Of a stretch of 6,934 nucleotides of DNA, positions 1 through 6,652 are shown piece after piece (position 1 is the first letter of the stretch; each line of letters starts with the position of its first letter). A program made the translations under genes and the position numbers. The stretch spans positions 1 through 6,934 of the forward strand of contig JAYGEH010000261.1 of the NCBI GenBank assembly GCA_046582475.1. The letters are read 5' to 3'. Origin of the DNA: GCA-2687515 sp046582475 (GTDB taxonomy: Bacteria; Pseudomonadota; Alphaproteobacteria; Rhodospirillales; UBA2165). Under the pieces are notes generated by a model. The model saw only the letters and a program-made list of their open reading frames with translations, did no database searches and had not been told where the DNA came from.

Positions 1-200
1 AAAGCCTGCGGCGGGTGCGCAGCCGCCGGGATGGCGCCGAGGCCAGCGCCGGCCTGACCAGGATCAGGGGTGCCGCCGAAGCCGGCGAAAACGTCATGCC
101 GGCGATGGTGGACGCGGTTAAAGCCTACACCACGGTGGGCGAGATCACCGACGCACTCGTCGAAGTCTATGGCCGCTACCAGGAGCCGATCCGGTTTTGA
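1..200 (+). CDS. Methylmalonyl-CoA-mutase-type large (catalytic) subunit, 3' end only
   Basis: This is the last 65 codons of a gene that begins before the window; the frame is open from base 3 to a TGA at 198-200. The tail carries the pattern that closes the catalytic subunit of B12-dependent acyl-CoA mutases: an AGENVMPAMVDAVKAY stretch, then TVGEITDALVEVYGRYQEP. These enzymes interconvert branched and linear acyl-CoA esters (for example methylmalonyl-CoA and succinyl-CoA) by an adenosylcobalamin radical mechanism in the cytoplasm. The protein stops right after the catalytic barrel region, so no cobalamin-binding domain follows. That fits the split type with a separate small B12 subunit, which is not in this window. 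The family also includes isobutyryl-, ethylmalonyl- and 2-hydroxyisobutyryl-CoA mutases, and the visible tail cannot tell these apart. The next gene starts 1 nt after the stop, so it is probably in the same operon. Confidence 0.82.
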   Translation, partial: SLRRVRSRRDGAEASAGLTRIRGAAEAGENVMPAMVDAVKAYTTVGEITDALVEVYGRYQEPIRF

Positions 201-201
201 T

Positions 202-1068
202 ATGGACGCCATTGCCAACTATATAGCCGTCGATAGCCTCGAGGCGGCCGCCGAAACCCTGGCGGCGGGGCCGGTGACGGTGCTCGCCGGCGGCACCGAT
301 TTGATGCTGCAGGCCGAAGCCGGCAAACGGGTTTACGCCCCGACATTGATGAACATCCGCCGCCTCGCCGATTTGCGCGGCGTAAGGCTGGATGGCGAAA
401 CCTTGCGCATCGGCGCCCTCACCACCATGACCGATCTGCTGGCGGACGCAATCATCCAGAAGCATTGCCTAATCTTGAGCGAAACCGCCGATCAGTTCGG
501 CAGCCCGCAAATCCGCAACATGGCCAGCATCGGCGGCAATATCTGCAACGCCTCGCCGGCCGGGGATTTACTGGTGCCGCTGATCGCGCTCGGCGCCGAG
601 GTTGAACTGGTGTCGAAACCGGACGGCGCGATTGAGACCCGCCGCGTTCCCCTGGAGGATTTCGTCACCGGCCCGGGCACATCGGATTTGCGTGCAAATG
701 AGATGCTCACTTTCGTCACCGTTCCTCTGCCGCCGGCCGGCGCAAGAGGCGCGTTCCGCAAATTCGGACCGCGTCCGGCCCTGGAAATCGCCATCGCCGC
801 CGTCGCCGTCACTGGCCGCGTCGAAGGCGGCAATTTCACCCAAATGCGCGTTGCCTATGGCGCGGTGGCGCCGAGGCCGGTGCGCGGGCGCACCGTCGAA
901 GCGGCGCTGGAGGGCAGGCCCGCCACGACCGAAACCATCGCCGCCGCGCTGGCTGCCGCCGAGGCGGACATATCCCCCATCGATGACGTGCGCGCCAGCC
1001 AATGGTACCGCCGCCACCTGACGCGCGCCCTGACCCAGGAGATTTTGGCCGATGCCTTCGGGGTTTGA
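202..1068 (+). CDS. Molybdenum hydroxylase FAD-binding (medium) subunit
   Basis: This 288-aa protein is the FAD subunit of a xanthine dehydrogenase/CO dehydrogenase-type molybdenum hydroxylase (CoxM-like). It passes electrons from the iron-sulfur subunit to the final acceptor. The first FAD-binding signature is AGGTDLM at residues 29-35. The second is SIGGNICNASPAGD at 109-122, followed by a typical C-terminal CO-dehydrogenase flavoprotein domain. Only two cysteines are present (89 and 115). The Cys-rich insert that carries an extra [4Fe-4S] cluster in 4-hydroxybenzoyl-CoA reductase HcrB is therefore missing, and the length matches the ordinary ~290-aa form. The reading frame is open further upstream, back to 70, but those codons overlap the mutase gene out of frame and have no family resemblance, so ATG 202 is chosen. 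An AGGAG lies at 181-185, rather far (16 nt) from this start. The 3' end overlaps the next gene by 17 nt. Confidence 0.93.
   Translation: MDAIANYIAVDSLEAAAETLAAGPVTVLAGGTDLMLQAEAGKRVYAPTLMNIRRLADLRGVRLDGETLRIGALTTMTDLLADAIIQKHCLILSETADQFGSPQIRNMASIGGNICNASPAGDLLVPLIALGAEVELVSKPDGAIETRRVPLEDFVTGPGTSDLRANEMLTFVTVPLPPAGARGAFRKFGPRPALEIAIAAVAVTGRVEGGNFTQMRVAYGAVAPRPVRGRTVEAALEGRPATTETIAAALAAAEADISPIDDVRASQWYRRHLTRALTQEILADAFGV
1037..1041 (+). promoter_or_regulatory. Ribosome binding site for the iron-sulfur subunit
   Basis: AGGAG lies 10 nt before ATG 1052, inside the end of the FAD-subunit gene. It supports the chosen start, which overlaps the upstream gene by 17 nt. Confidence 0.65.
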
Positions 1069-1531
1069 GATTTCCTTCACCCTCAACGGCCAGGCGCGCC
1101 GGATATCGGTGGCGCCGGCGGCCAGCGCGCTTAGCGTCTTGCGCGATGATTTCGATCTGACCGCCGCCAAGCTGGCGTGCGGCGAGGGCGAGTGCGGCGC
1201 CTGCACCATATTGGTGGACGGCATCTCGGTCTGTGCCTGCATCTATTACGCCGCCGATCTTGATGGCTGCGACGTGGAGACGGTGGAGGGGCTGGATCGG
1301 GGCGCGGTCCTCGATCCCGTACAGGCGGCGCTTATCGAGACCGGCGCCGTGCAGTGCGGCTATTGCACGCCGGGCATGGTCATGCAGATCAAACATATCC
1401 TGGCGCTAAACCCGGACCCGGACGAGGCCGCCATCCGCCGCGGGCTGGAAGGCAATATTTGCCGCTGCACCGGCTATTCCAAAATCATCGATGCGGTTAA
1501 ATCGGCCGCGCAAATGATAAGGACGGAATAA
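1052..1531 (+). CDS. Molybdenum hydroxylase 2x[2Fe-2S] (small) subunit
   Basis: This 159-aa protein is the electron-transfer subunit of the Mo hydroxylase (CoxS-like), carrying two [2Fe-2S] clusters between the Mo centre and FAD. The N-terminal plant-ferredoxin-like domain has CGEGECGAC, giving Cys43, Cys48 and Cys51, with the fourth ligand at Cys63. The C-terminal helical domain has CGYCTPGM (Cys102, Cys105) and NICRCTGY (Cys137, Cys139), so all eight expected ligands are present. Cys61 and Cys73 are extra and are not expected to be ligands. The length is typical of the family. There is no twin-arginine signal, so the complex is expected to be cytoplasmic. The gene overlaps the FAD-subunit gene by 17 nt and shares 1 nt (TAATG) with the large-subunit gene. 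The medium-small-large order is that of cox-type clusters. Confidence 0.96.
   Translation: MPSGFEISFTLNGQARRISVAPAASALSVLRDDFDLTAAKLACGEGECGACTILVDGISVCACIYYAADLDGCDVETVEGLDRGAVLDPVQAALIETGAVQCGYCTPGMVMQIKHILALNPDPDEAAIRRGLEGNICRCTGYSKIIDAVKSAAQMIRTE
1519..1523 (+). promoter_or_regulatory. Ribosome binding site for the Mo-binding subunit
   Basis: AAGGA sits 7 nt before ATG 1531 and ahead of the TAATG stop/start overlap. It supports ATG 1531 as the true start of the large subunit. Confidence 0.7.
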
Positions 1532-3840
1532 TGGATCAAATCGCCGAACAAGAAACCCTGATCGGTCAGCGCATCCCGAAGCCGGATGGGCCGGCCAAAG
1601 TGCTGGGCCGCACCCAATATATCAACGACATGGTGCTGCACCGCATGCTGATCGGCAAAATCCTGCGCACCGACAGGGTGCATGCGCGCATCCTGCGTCT
1701 GGATACATCGAAGGCGGCGGCGTTGGCCGGCGTCCATGCGGTGATCACCGGCGACGACACACCGATGATCGGCATCGGCGTCAACAAGGACAATCCGCCC
1801 CTGAAATCCGGCACCGTCCGCTGTATCCGCGACGAGATCGCCGCCGTCGCCGCCGAGACCGAGGCCATCGCCGATCAGGCCCTGGCGCTGATCGAGGTGG
1901 AATATGAAGATTTACCCGCCGTGTTCGATCCGCACCTGGCATTGCGCGATGGCGCGCCGCAACTGCACGCGGACAAGCCCGGCAATGTGGGCCTCTCCTA
2001 CAATATCAGCTATGGCGATATCGCCGCGGGCGAGGCGGAATCGGATGTGGTGCTGGATGAAACCTACGAGCTTCATTACGTCACCCATTGCTGCATGGGA
2101 CCGGGCTGCGTCCTCGCCGAATTCGATGCCGCCGGCAAGCTGACCATCTATTCGCAGACCCAGTATCCCTATAATTTCAAGATGGATTTGGCGCCCACGC
2201 TGGGAATCCATCCCGGCGATATCCGCGTCATCCAGCCACCGGTCGGCGGCGCCTTCGGCTCCAAGCTGGACGTCTATCCGTTCGAGCCGATCTGCGCATT
2301 CCTGGCGCAAAAAACCCGCCGCCCGGTGAAGCTGGTGTTTTCCCGAGAAGAGGAATTCATCGCCTCGCCGACCCGCCAGCCGGTGCGCGCCCATATCCGC
2401 GCCGGCGCCAAAAAAGACGGCACCCTCACCTTTCGCGATGTGGATTGCCTGTTGAACAATGGCGGCTATACGTCCTGGGGCGCCACGGTGCCCTACGTGA
2501 TGATGCGCACCTTCTCCGGCCATTTCCGGGTCCCCAACGTGGAGTTCAAATCCACCGCCGTCTATACCAACAACCCGTTCGCCGGATCGTTCCGGGGCTA
2601 CGGCAACGTGCAAGCCACCTATGTGACCGCGACGCTGATGGACAAGTTGGCCGAAGCCGTCGGCATGAACCCCATCGCCTTCCGCCTCAAAAACGCGCAA
2701 GCGCCCGGCGAGGTGACGCCGCAGGGGAGTTTGCTGAAAGACTGCGCCCTCGCCGATTGCATCACCATCGCCGCCGAAAAAACCGATTTCCTGGCCCGCC
2801 ACGGCACCAACACCAAGGCGCGCGAAGACGGCGGCAGGTATCGTAAAGGCATCGGCATCGCCACCTCCCTGCACAACGCCGGCGGCGCCAAGATCCACAA
2901 GAGCGACGGCTGCGGCACAATTTTAACCATGGATGATTACGCCCGCGTCACGCTGATCACCGGCGCCTCCGAGATTGGCCAGGGCATCGACGCGGTCATC
3001 ACCCAGATCGTCGCCGAAGAATTGGGCGTACCCTTGGCCGACATCACCATCGTCAACGACGATTCGGCCATCGGCCCCTGGGATGTGGGCGTCCACGCCA
3101 GCCGCACCACCTTCATCGCCGGCAACGGCGCCCGGCGCGCCGCCGTCAAGGCCAAGGCACAAATCCTGGCCGCCGCGTCGCGGCAAGCCAACGTGCCCGC
3201 CGAGGAGTTGGAACTGCGCGCCGGCCATGTGGTGCAGTCCGACAATGGCGTTTCCGTGATGCGTCTGGACCGGCTCCTGCGCGCCATGCATTTCGCCGGC
3301 GAGGACGCGGAACTGGTGATGGTGACCGATTACTACGAGCCGCCCAGCGAGCCCGAGGGCGACAATCATTACGGCGATATGTCCGCCGCCTACGCCCACG
3401 CCGCCTATGTGGCGGAAGTGGAAGTGGACACCATGACCGGCCATGTGCGGGTGGAGAAAATGACTGTGGTCCAGGATGTGGGCCGGGTGGTCAACCGGTT
3501 GGGCCTCGAAGGCCAGATCGAGGGCGGCATCGCCATGAGCATCGGCTATGGTCTGTCGGAAGATTTGCGCATCGAGGACGGCATCGTCCGCAACCCGTCA
3601 TTTAGGGACTACAAACTGATGACCTCGACCGAATTGCCGGAAATCGAATATCACTTCATCGAAAACGACGATCCGGAAGGCCCGTTCGGCGCCAAGGGCA
3701 TCGCCGAGTTGCCGGCCATCGTGCCGGCGCCGGCCATCGCCAACGCGGTCTATAACGCCATCGGCGTGCGCTTCGACAATCCGCCGATCACGCCGGAGAA
3801 GGTGGCGCGCGCATTACACGGCGGACCGCCGGATAAATGA
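1531..3840 (+). CDS. Molybdenum hydroxylase molybdopterin-binding (large, catalytic) subunit
   Basis: This 769-aa protein is the catalytic subunit of a xanthine oxidase-superfamily enzyme. It should hydroxylate or dehydrogenate an organic substrate at a Mo-molybdopterin centre using water-derived oxygen. The N-terminal a/b-hammerhead domain starts with IPKPDGPAKVLGRTQYINDM. The cofactor-binding motifs follow in order: PPVGGAFGSKLD (236-247), GSFRGYGNVQ (352-361), the G483-Q484-G485 motif in SEIGQGID, GVHASRTTFIAGNG (520-533), and the C-terminal PFGAKGIAELP (718-728). In the last of these, Glu726 aligns with the Mo-adjacent catalytic Glu of the family. At the active-site loop the residue before SFR is Gly352, where form I CO dehydrogenase has the Cys of its AYRCSFR loop that holds the Cu-S bridge, so CO is an unlikely substrate. 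Context with CoA-transferase, acyl-CoA ligase and acyl-CoA mutase genes suggests an aromatic, heterocyclic or aliphatic acid or its CoA ester. Known relatives acting on CoA esters include 4-hydroxybenzoyl-CoA reductase and 2-furoyl-CoA dehydrogenase. The exact substrate is not known. Confidence 0.95.
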   Translation: MDQIAEQETLIGQRIPKPDGPAKVLGRTQYINDMVLHRMLIGKILRTDRVHARILRLDTSKAAALAGVHAVITGDDTPMIGIGVNKDNPPLKSGTVRCIRDEIAAVAAETEAIADQALALIEVEYEDLPAVFDPHLALRDGAPQLHADKPGNVGLSYNISYGDIAAGEAESDVVLDETYELHYVTHCCMGPGCVLAEFDAAGKLTIYSQTQYPYNFKMDLAPTLGIHPGDIRVIQPPVGGAFGSKLDVYPFEPICAFLAQKTRRPVKLVFSREEEFIASPTRQPVRAHIRAGAKKDGTLTFRDVDCLLNNGGYTSWGATVPYVMMRTFSGHFRVPNVEFKSTAVYTNNPFAGSFRGYGNVQATYVTATLMDKLAEAVGMNPIAFRLKNAQAPGEVTPQGSLLKDCALADCITIAAEKTDFLARHGTNTKAREDGGRYRKGIGIATSLHNAGGAKIHKSDGCGTILTMDDYARVTLITGASEIGQGIDAVITQIVAEELGVPLADITIVNDDSAIGPWDVGVHASRTTFIAGNGARRAAVKAKAQILAAASRQANVPAEELELRAGHVVQSDNGVSVMRLDRLLRAMHFAGEDAELVMVTDYYEPPSEPEGDNHYGDMSAAYAHAAYVAEVEVDTMTGHVRVEKMTVVQDVGRVVNRLGLEGQIEGGIAMSIGYGLSEDLRIEDGIVRNPSFRDYKLMTSTELPEIEYHFIENDDPEGPFGAKGIAELPAIVPAPAIANAVYNAIGVRFDNPPITPEKVARALHGGPPDK

Positions 3841-5039
3841 CGCCCAAGACCGTTCTCTCCATGGAACAGGCCTTGTCGCTGCCGAGCGCCACCCTGCGTT
3901 TCGCGCAACTGGGCTGGCGCGTAATCCGCCTCGAAGCAGTGGCGCCGGGCCAGGAATTTCCCGGCGATCCCAACCGCTATATCGGTGCGCGGGTGGCCGG
4001 CGGAGACCGCCATTCCTATTTCATCGCGCCCAATGTGGGCAAGGAAGCCATCGCCCTCAATCTGAAGGAGCCGCAAGGCCGCGATGCCCTGCACCGGATC
4101 ATCGCCGAGCTGGATGTGGACATCTTCTGCTGCAATACCATGCCCGGGCGCTACCAATCCCTCGGCATCGATTATGAGACCCTGGCCGCCATCAAGTCCG
4201 ATTTGATCTGGGCCGGCATTTCCGCCATGGGTCCCGATTATCCCGATACCCCCGGTTACGATCCGGCGGTGCAGGCCATGGCCGGCTTCATGGAACTGAC
4301 CGGCGATTCGGGCGGCCCGCCAACGCTCTGCGGCATCCCCCTGGTGGATCTGAAGGCCGGCGACGAGGTGTTCGCGGGCGTCTGCCTGGCCTTGGCGGAA
4401 AAGGCCGAAAGCGGCCAGGGCAAGCGCATCGATGTATCCATGTTGCAGGCCGCCGCGTCTTGGCTAGTCACCACACTGCCGCTGATCGATTTCGATTGCG
4501 ATCCGTCCGAGGTAACCCGCAGCGGCAACGAACACCGGAAATTCATCCCCACCAACGCCTATAAAACCAAGGACGGCTTCGTCTATATGGCACAGGGCAG
4601 CAACGTCCAATGGCAACGCTTCATCGGCATTCCCAAATTCGCCGGGCTGGCCACCGAGCAGCGGAAATCCAACAACGGCAGGCTCCAGGACCGGGTCCGA
4701 CTGCACGCGGGTATCGCGGCCATCATGGCCGAACACAGCACCGATGAATTGCTGGGTGACCTGGCCGGCGCGCAAATCCCGCACGCGCCGATCAACACTA
4801 TAGCCGACGCCATCGCCATGCCGGCGCTTGAGCGCGTGCTGACCCGGACCCAGGCGCCCGACGGCCGCACCATCCGCATGCAGCCAACCGCGGTCGATAT
4901 CGAGGGCCAGTCGGGGGACATGGCGTTCCCGCCAAAATACGGCGCCGACACGGACCGGGTGTTGGCCGAAGCCGGATACGGGGCCGAGGACCTGGCCGCC
5001 TTGCGCGCCGGCGGCATCATCCCAGACCCAGGCCAATGA
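3837..5039 (+). CDS. Class III (CaiB/BaiF family) CoA-transferase
   Basis: This 400-aa protein has the length and layout of family III CoA-transferases, which move CoA between carboxylic acids through an aspartyl-CoA anhydride/thioester intermediate. The N-terminal LPSATLRFAQLGWRVIRLE (residues 15-33) corresponds to the usual GP-A-x-x-LADLGADVIKVE segment. Gln11 may correspond to the CoA-site Gln of formyl-CoA transferase. NVGKEAIALNLKEPQGRDAL (66-85) and GYDPAVQAMAGFMELTGD (140-157) are family blocks. Asp171 in GIPLVDLKAG lies where the catalytic Asp of formyl-CoA transferase (Asp169) is expected. Then come GKRIDVSMLQAA and a C-terminal PPKYGADTDRVLAEAGY, where relatives usually show GEHT; this copy has GADT. 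The gene overlaps the Mo subunit by 4 nt (ATGA) and has no strong Shine-Dalgarno, so it probably depends on coupled translation. Donor and acceptor acids cannot be deduced; racemase-type members share the fold, but the operon favours a transferase. Confidence 0.88.
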   Translation: MTPKTVLSMEQALSLPSATLRFAQLGWRVIRLEAVAPGQEFPGDPNRYIGARVAGGDRHSYFIAPNVGKEAIALNLKEPQGRDALHRIIAELDVDIFCCNTMPGRYQSLGIDYETLAAIKSDLIWAGISAMGPDYPDTPGYDPAVQAMAGFMELTGDSGGPPTLCGIPLVDLKAGDEVFAGVCLALAEKAESGQGKRIDVSMLQAAASWLVTTLPLIDFDCDPSEVTRSGNEHRKFIPTNAYKTKDGFVYMAQGSNVQWQRFIGIPKFAGLATEQRKSNNGRLQDRVRLHAGIAAIMAEHSTDELLGDLAGAQIPHAPINTIADAIAMPALERVLTRTQAPDGRTIRMQPTAVDIEGQSGDMAFPPKYGADTDRVLAEAGYGAEDLAALRAGGIIPDPGQ

Positions 5040-6562
5040 CCGGGGCGCTTCCTAAAGTCTATGAGACCGTCGTTCACATGCTCGCCGCCGCCGATGGCGA
5101 TGCAACGGCGCTGCAATGCGAAGGCAACTGCCTCACCTATACCGAATACCTCCGCTGCGTTGGCGGATTTGCGGCTGAACTTCAGGCGATTGGCGCCGCC
5201 GGTGATCGGGTCGCCTTGATCTGCGGCAACTCCATCCACATGGCCATCGCCAGTTTCGCCGGACACGCGGCGGGGGCGCAGATCGTACCCGTCAATCCCA
5301 TCTATACGGAACGGGAATTGCGCATCGTCCTCGCCGACGCCGACCCCATTGCCATCGTCCATGACGCCGGGGCGGCGGATATGGTGGAACCCATCGCCGC
5401 CGATCTGGGCATCGGCCATTGCATCCCCGTCGGCGACGGCGGGCGGTCGTTGGATGCGTGGCGGGAGGATGCCTCGGCACGGCTGCCCGATGTGCTGCCG
5501 GCGCCCGAATCACTCGCCACCCTGCAATATACCGGCGGCACCACCGGGCTGCCCAAGGGCGTCAACATCACCCACCGGCAATTATCGGTGAATATCAGCC
5601 AGCGCGAGGCCGCCTGGCCCTTAGCCGCAGGCGACGAACGCATCCTTTGCGTGATGCCGTTGTTCCATGTCTTCGCCAGTTCCGTCTGCCTGCACCCGGC
5701 GGTCTATTGCCGGGGCACCATGGTCATCCTGCCGCGCTTTCACCCGGCCGCCGTGCTGGGTGCCATCGAGGCGATGCGCATCACCCGGCTGCCGGCAGGC
5801 CCCACCATCCTGCATGGGCTGATGGGATTCGAGGGCTTTGCGGGCCGCGATTTTTCGTCCCTGCGCTCGGTCTATTCCGGCTCGGCGCCGCTGCCGGAAG
5901 AAACCTTGCGCCAATGGCAGGCGATCACCGGATGTCCGGTGCTGGAAGGCTTCGGCCAGACCGAAAGCGGCCCGGTGCTCACCGCCAATTGGCAGGGCGC
6001 GGAAATCGTGCCCGGCTCGGTGGGCAAGCCGCTGCCCCTGACCGAGATCGAAATCGTCGATGTGGAAACCGGCGAGCGGGTCCTGGCGGTTGGCGAGCAG
6101 GGCGAGGTGCGCGCCCGCGGCCCTCAAGTCATGTCCGGCTACCGGGACCGGGCGGCCGAAACGGCGGCCACCCTGCGCGGCGATTGGCTCTACACCGGCG
6201 ATATCGGGGAACTCGACGCAGACGGCAACCTCACGATCCGCGACCGCAAGAAGGACATGGTGATCAGCGGCGGCTACAACGTTTACCCCCGGGAAATCGA
6301 CGAGGTGCTGCATGGCCACCCGGGCGTCGCCGAGGCGGCGGCGGTGGGCATTGCCGACGCCTACCGGGGCGAGGTGATCGTCGCCTATGTGGTGCTGAAC
6401 GGCGATAGCAATGCCAGCGCCGATACCCTGATCGCCCACTGCGCCCGCAATCTGGCCAAATACAAGGTCCCCAGCCGCATCGAAATCGTCGCTGAAATCC
6501 CCAAAACCATCGTCGGCAAGATCGACAAGGCCGCCTTGCGCCAGATGCTGGCGGCCGTGTGA
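5036..6562 (+). CDS. AMP-forming acyl-CoA synthetase (ANL superfamily)
   Basis: This 508-aa protein activates a carboxylic acid to its CoA ester via an acyl-adenylate, consuming ATP. The P-loop-like A3 motif is YTGGTTGLPKG at residues 165-175 (Gly where many members have Ser in YTSGTTG). YSGSAPLPEE and GFGQTESGP (A5, 305-313) follow. The hinge region has YTGD (386-389, Asp389 expected to bind the ribose) and DRKKDMVISGGYNVYP (403-418). The C-terminal PKTIVGKIDK holds Lys495, the expected adenylation lysine. All core motifs are intact and the length is normal, so the enzyme should be active. It resembles the fatty-acid/4-coumarate ligase group rather than acetyl-CoA synthetase, but the substrate is unknown. 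It overlaps the CoA-transferase by 4 nt (ATGA) and is the last gene of the operon, giving the cluster a second possible route to make the CoA thioester. Confidence 0.94.
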   Translation: MTGALPKVYETVVHMLAAADGDATALQCEGNCLTYTEYLRCVGGFAAELQAIGAAGDRVALICGNSIHMAIASFAGHAAGAQIVPVNPIYTERELRIVLADADPIAIVHDAGAADMVEPIAADLGIGHCIPVGDGGRSLDAWREDASARLPDVLPAPESLATLQYTGGTTGLPKGVNITHRQLSVNISQREAAWPLAAGDERILCVMPLFHVFASSVCLHPAVYCRGTMVILPRFHPAAVLGAIEAMRITRLPAGPTILHGLMGFEGFAGRDFSSLRSVYSGSAPLPEETLRQWQAITGCPVLEGFGQTESGPVLTANWQGAEIVPGSVGKPLPLTEIEIVDVETGERVLAVGEQGEVRARGPQVMSGYRDRAAETAATLRGDWLYTGDIGELDADGNLTIRDRKKDMVISGGYNVYPREIDEVLHGHPGVAEAAAVGIADAYRGEVIVAYVVLNGDSNASADTLIAHCARNLAKYKVPSRIEIVAEIPKTIVGKIDKAALRQMLAAV

Positions 6563-6571
6563 CGCCGTGAG

Positions 6572-6638
6572 TATTTCGTGACAGTATACTTAACTATTGT
6601 TATAATATTGCAATAATTAAGTATACTGTCTCGAAATA
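6572..6638. repeat. 67-nt near-perfect inverted repeat (hairpin or MITE-like element) after the operon
   Basis: The arms 6572-6593 and 6617-6638 pair at 21 of 22 positions; the only mismatch is T6579 against T6631. After one more mismatch the stem resumes for 5 bp (6595-6599 with 6611-6615), leaving an 11-nt loop at 6600-6610. The arms are AT-rich in a GC-rich setting, with GACAGTATACTTAA as the uninterrupted inner 14 bp. The hairpin begins 10 nt past the stop of the acyl-CoA synthetase gene, so it may end or protect the operon mRNA, although no T-run follows on either strand. It could instead be a small non-autonomous mobile element; no clear target-site duplication was found around it. Confidence 0.85.
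6578..6606 (+). promoter_or_regulatory. Possible sigma70-type promoter inside the inverted repeat
   Basis: GTGACA at 6578-6583 (one mismatch to TTGACA) is followed after exactly 17 nt by TATAAT at 6601-6606, a perfect -10 match. The -35 box lies in the left arm and the -10 box in the loop of the hairpin. Transcription would run rightward, antisense to the nuclease-like remnant and towards the IS element. AT-rich sequence produces such matches by chance, and no intact gene within the window is served by it, so this is tentative. Confidence 0.3.
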
Positions 6639-6650
6639 GGAGAAATAGGC
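6633..6650. repeat. Short tandem repeat, two 9-nt units
   Basis: GAAATAGGA (6633-6641) is followed directly by GAAATAGGC (6642-6650), two 9-nt units differing at the last base. The first unit overlaps the outer end of the right hairpin arm, so the repeat marks the junction between the hairpin and the gene remnant. Confidence 0.5.
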
Positions 6651-6652
6651 CG

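Noticed and set aside
70..201. Upstream extension of the FAD-subunit reading frame to position 70
   Set aside because: These codons overlap the mutase gene out of frame and their translation is basic and Pro/Arg/Ser-rich with no family similarity; the family-like protein begins at ATG 202.
1912..2898. Long minus-strand open frame (328 codons) opposite the Mo subunit
   Set aside because: It is low-complexity Gly/Ala/His/Asp-rich translation typical of the antisense of GC-rich genes, and it lies wholly against a gene with clear motifs.
1531..3840. Assignment as aerobic CO dehydrogenase large subunit (coxL)
   Set aside because: The AYRCSFR loop with its Cu-binding Cys is absent; the sequence has GSFR.
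5419..6408. Long plus-strand open frame (329 codons) inside the acyl-CoA synthetase gene
   Set aside because: The translation is Arg/Pro/His-rich with no domain pattern; the other frame carries all the ANL motifs.
6572..6638. Invertible (phase-variable) promoter flanked by inverted repeats
   Set aside because: Only 23 nt separate the arms, too short for usual site-specific inversion, no recombinase gene is visible, and the -35 box lies within an arm.
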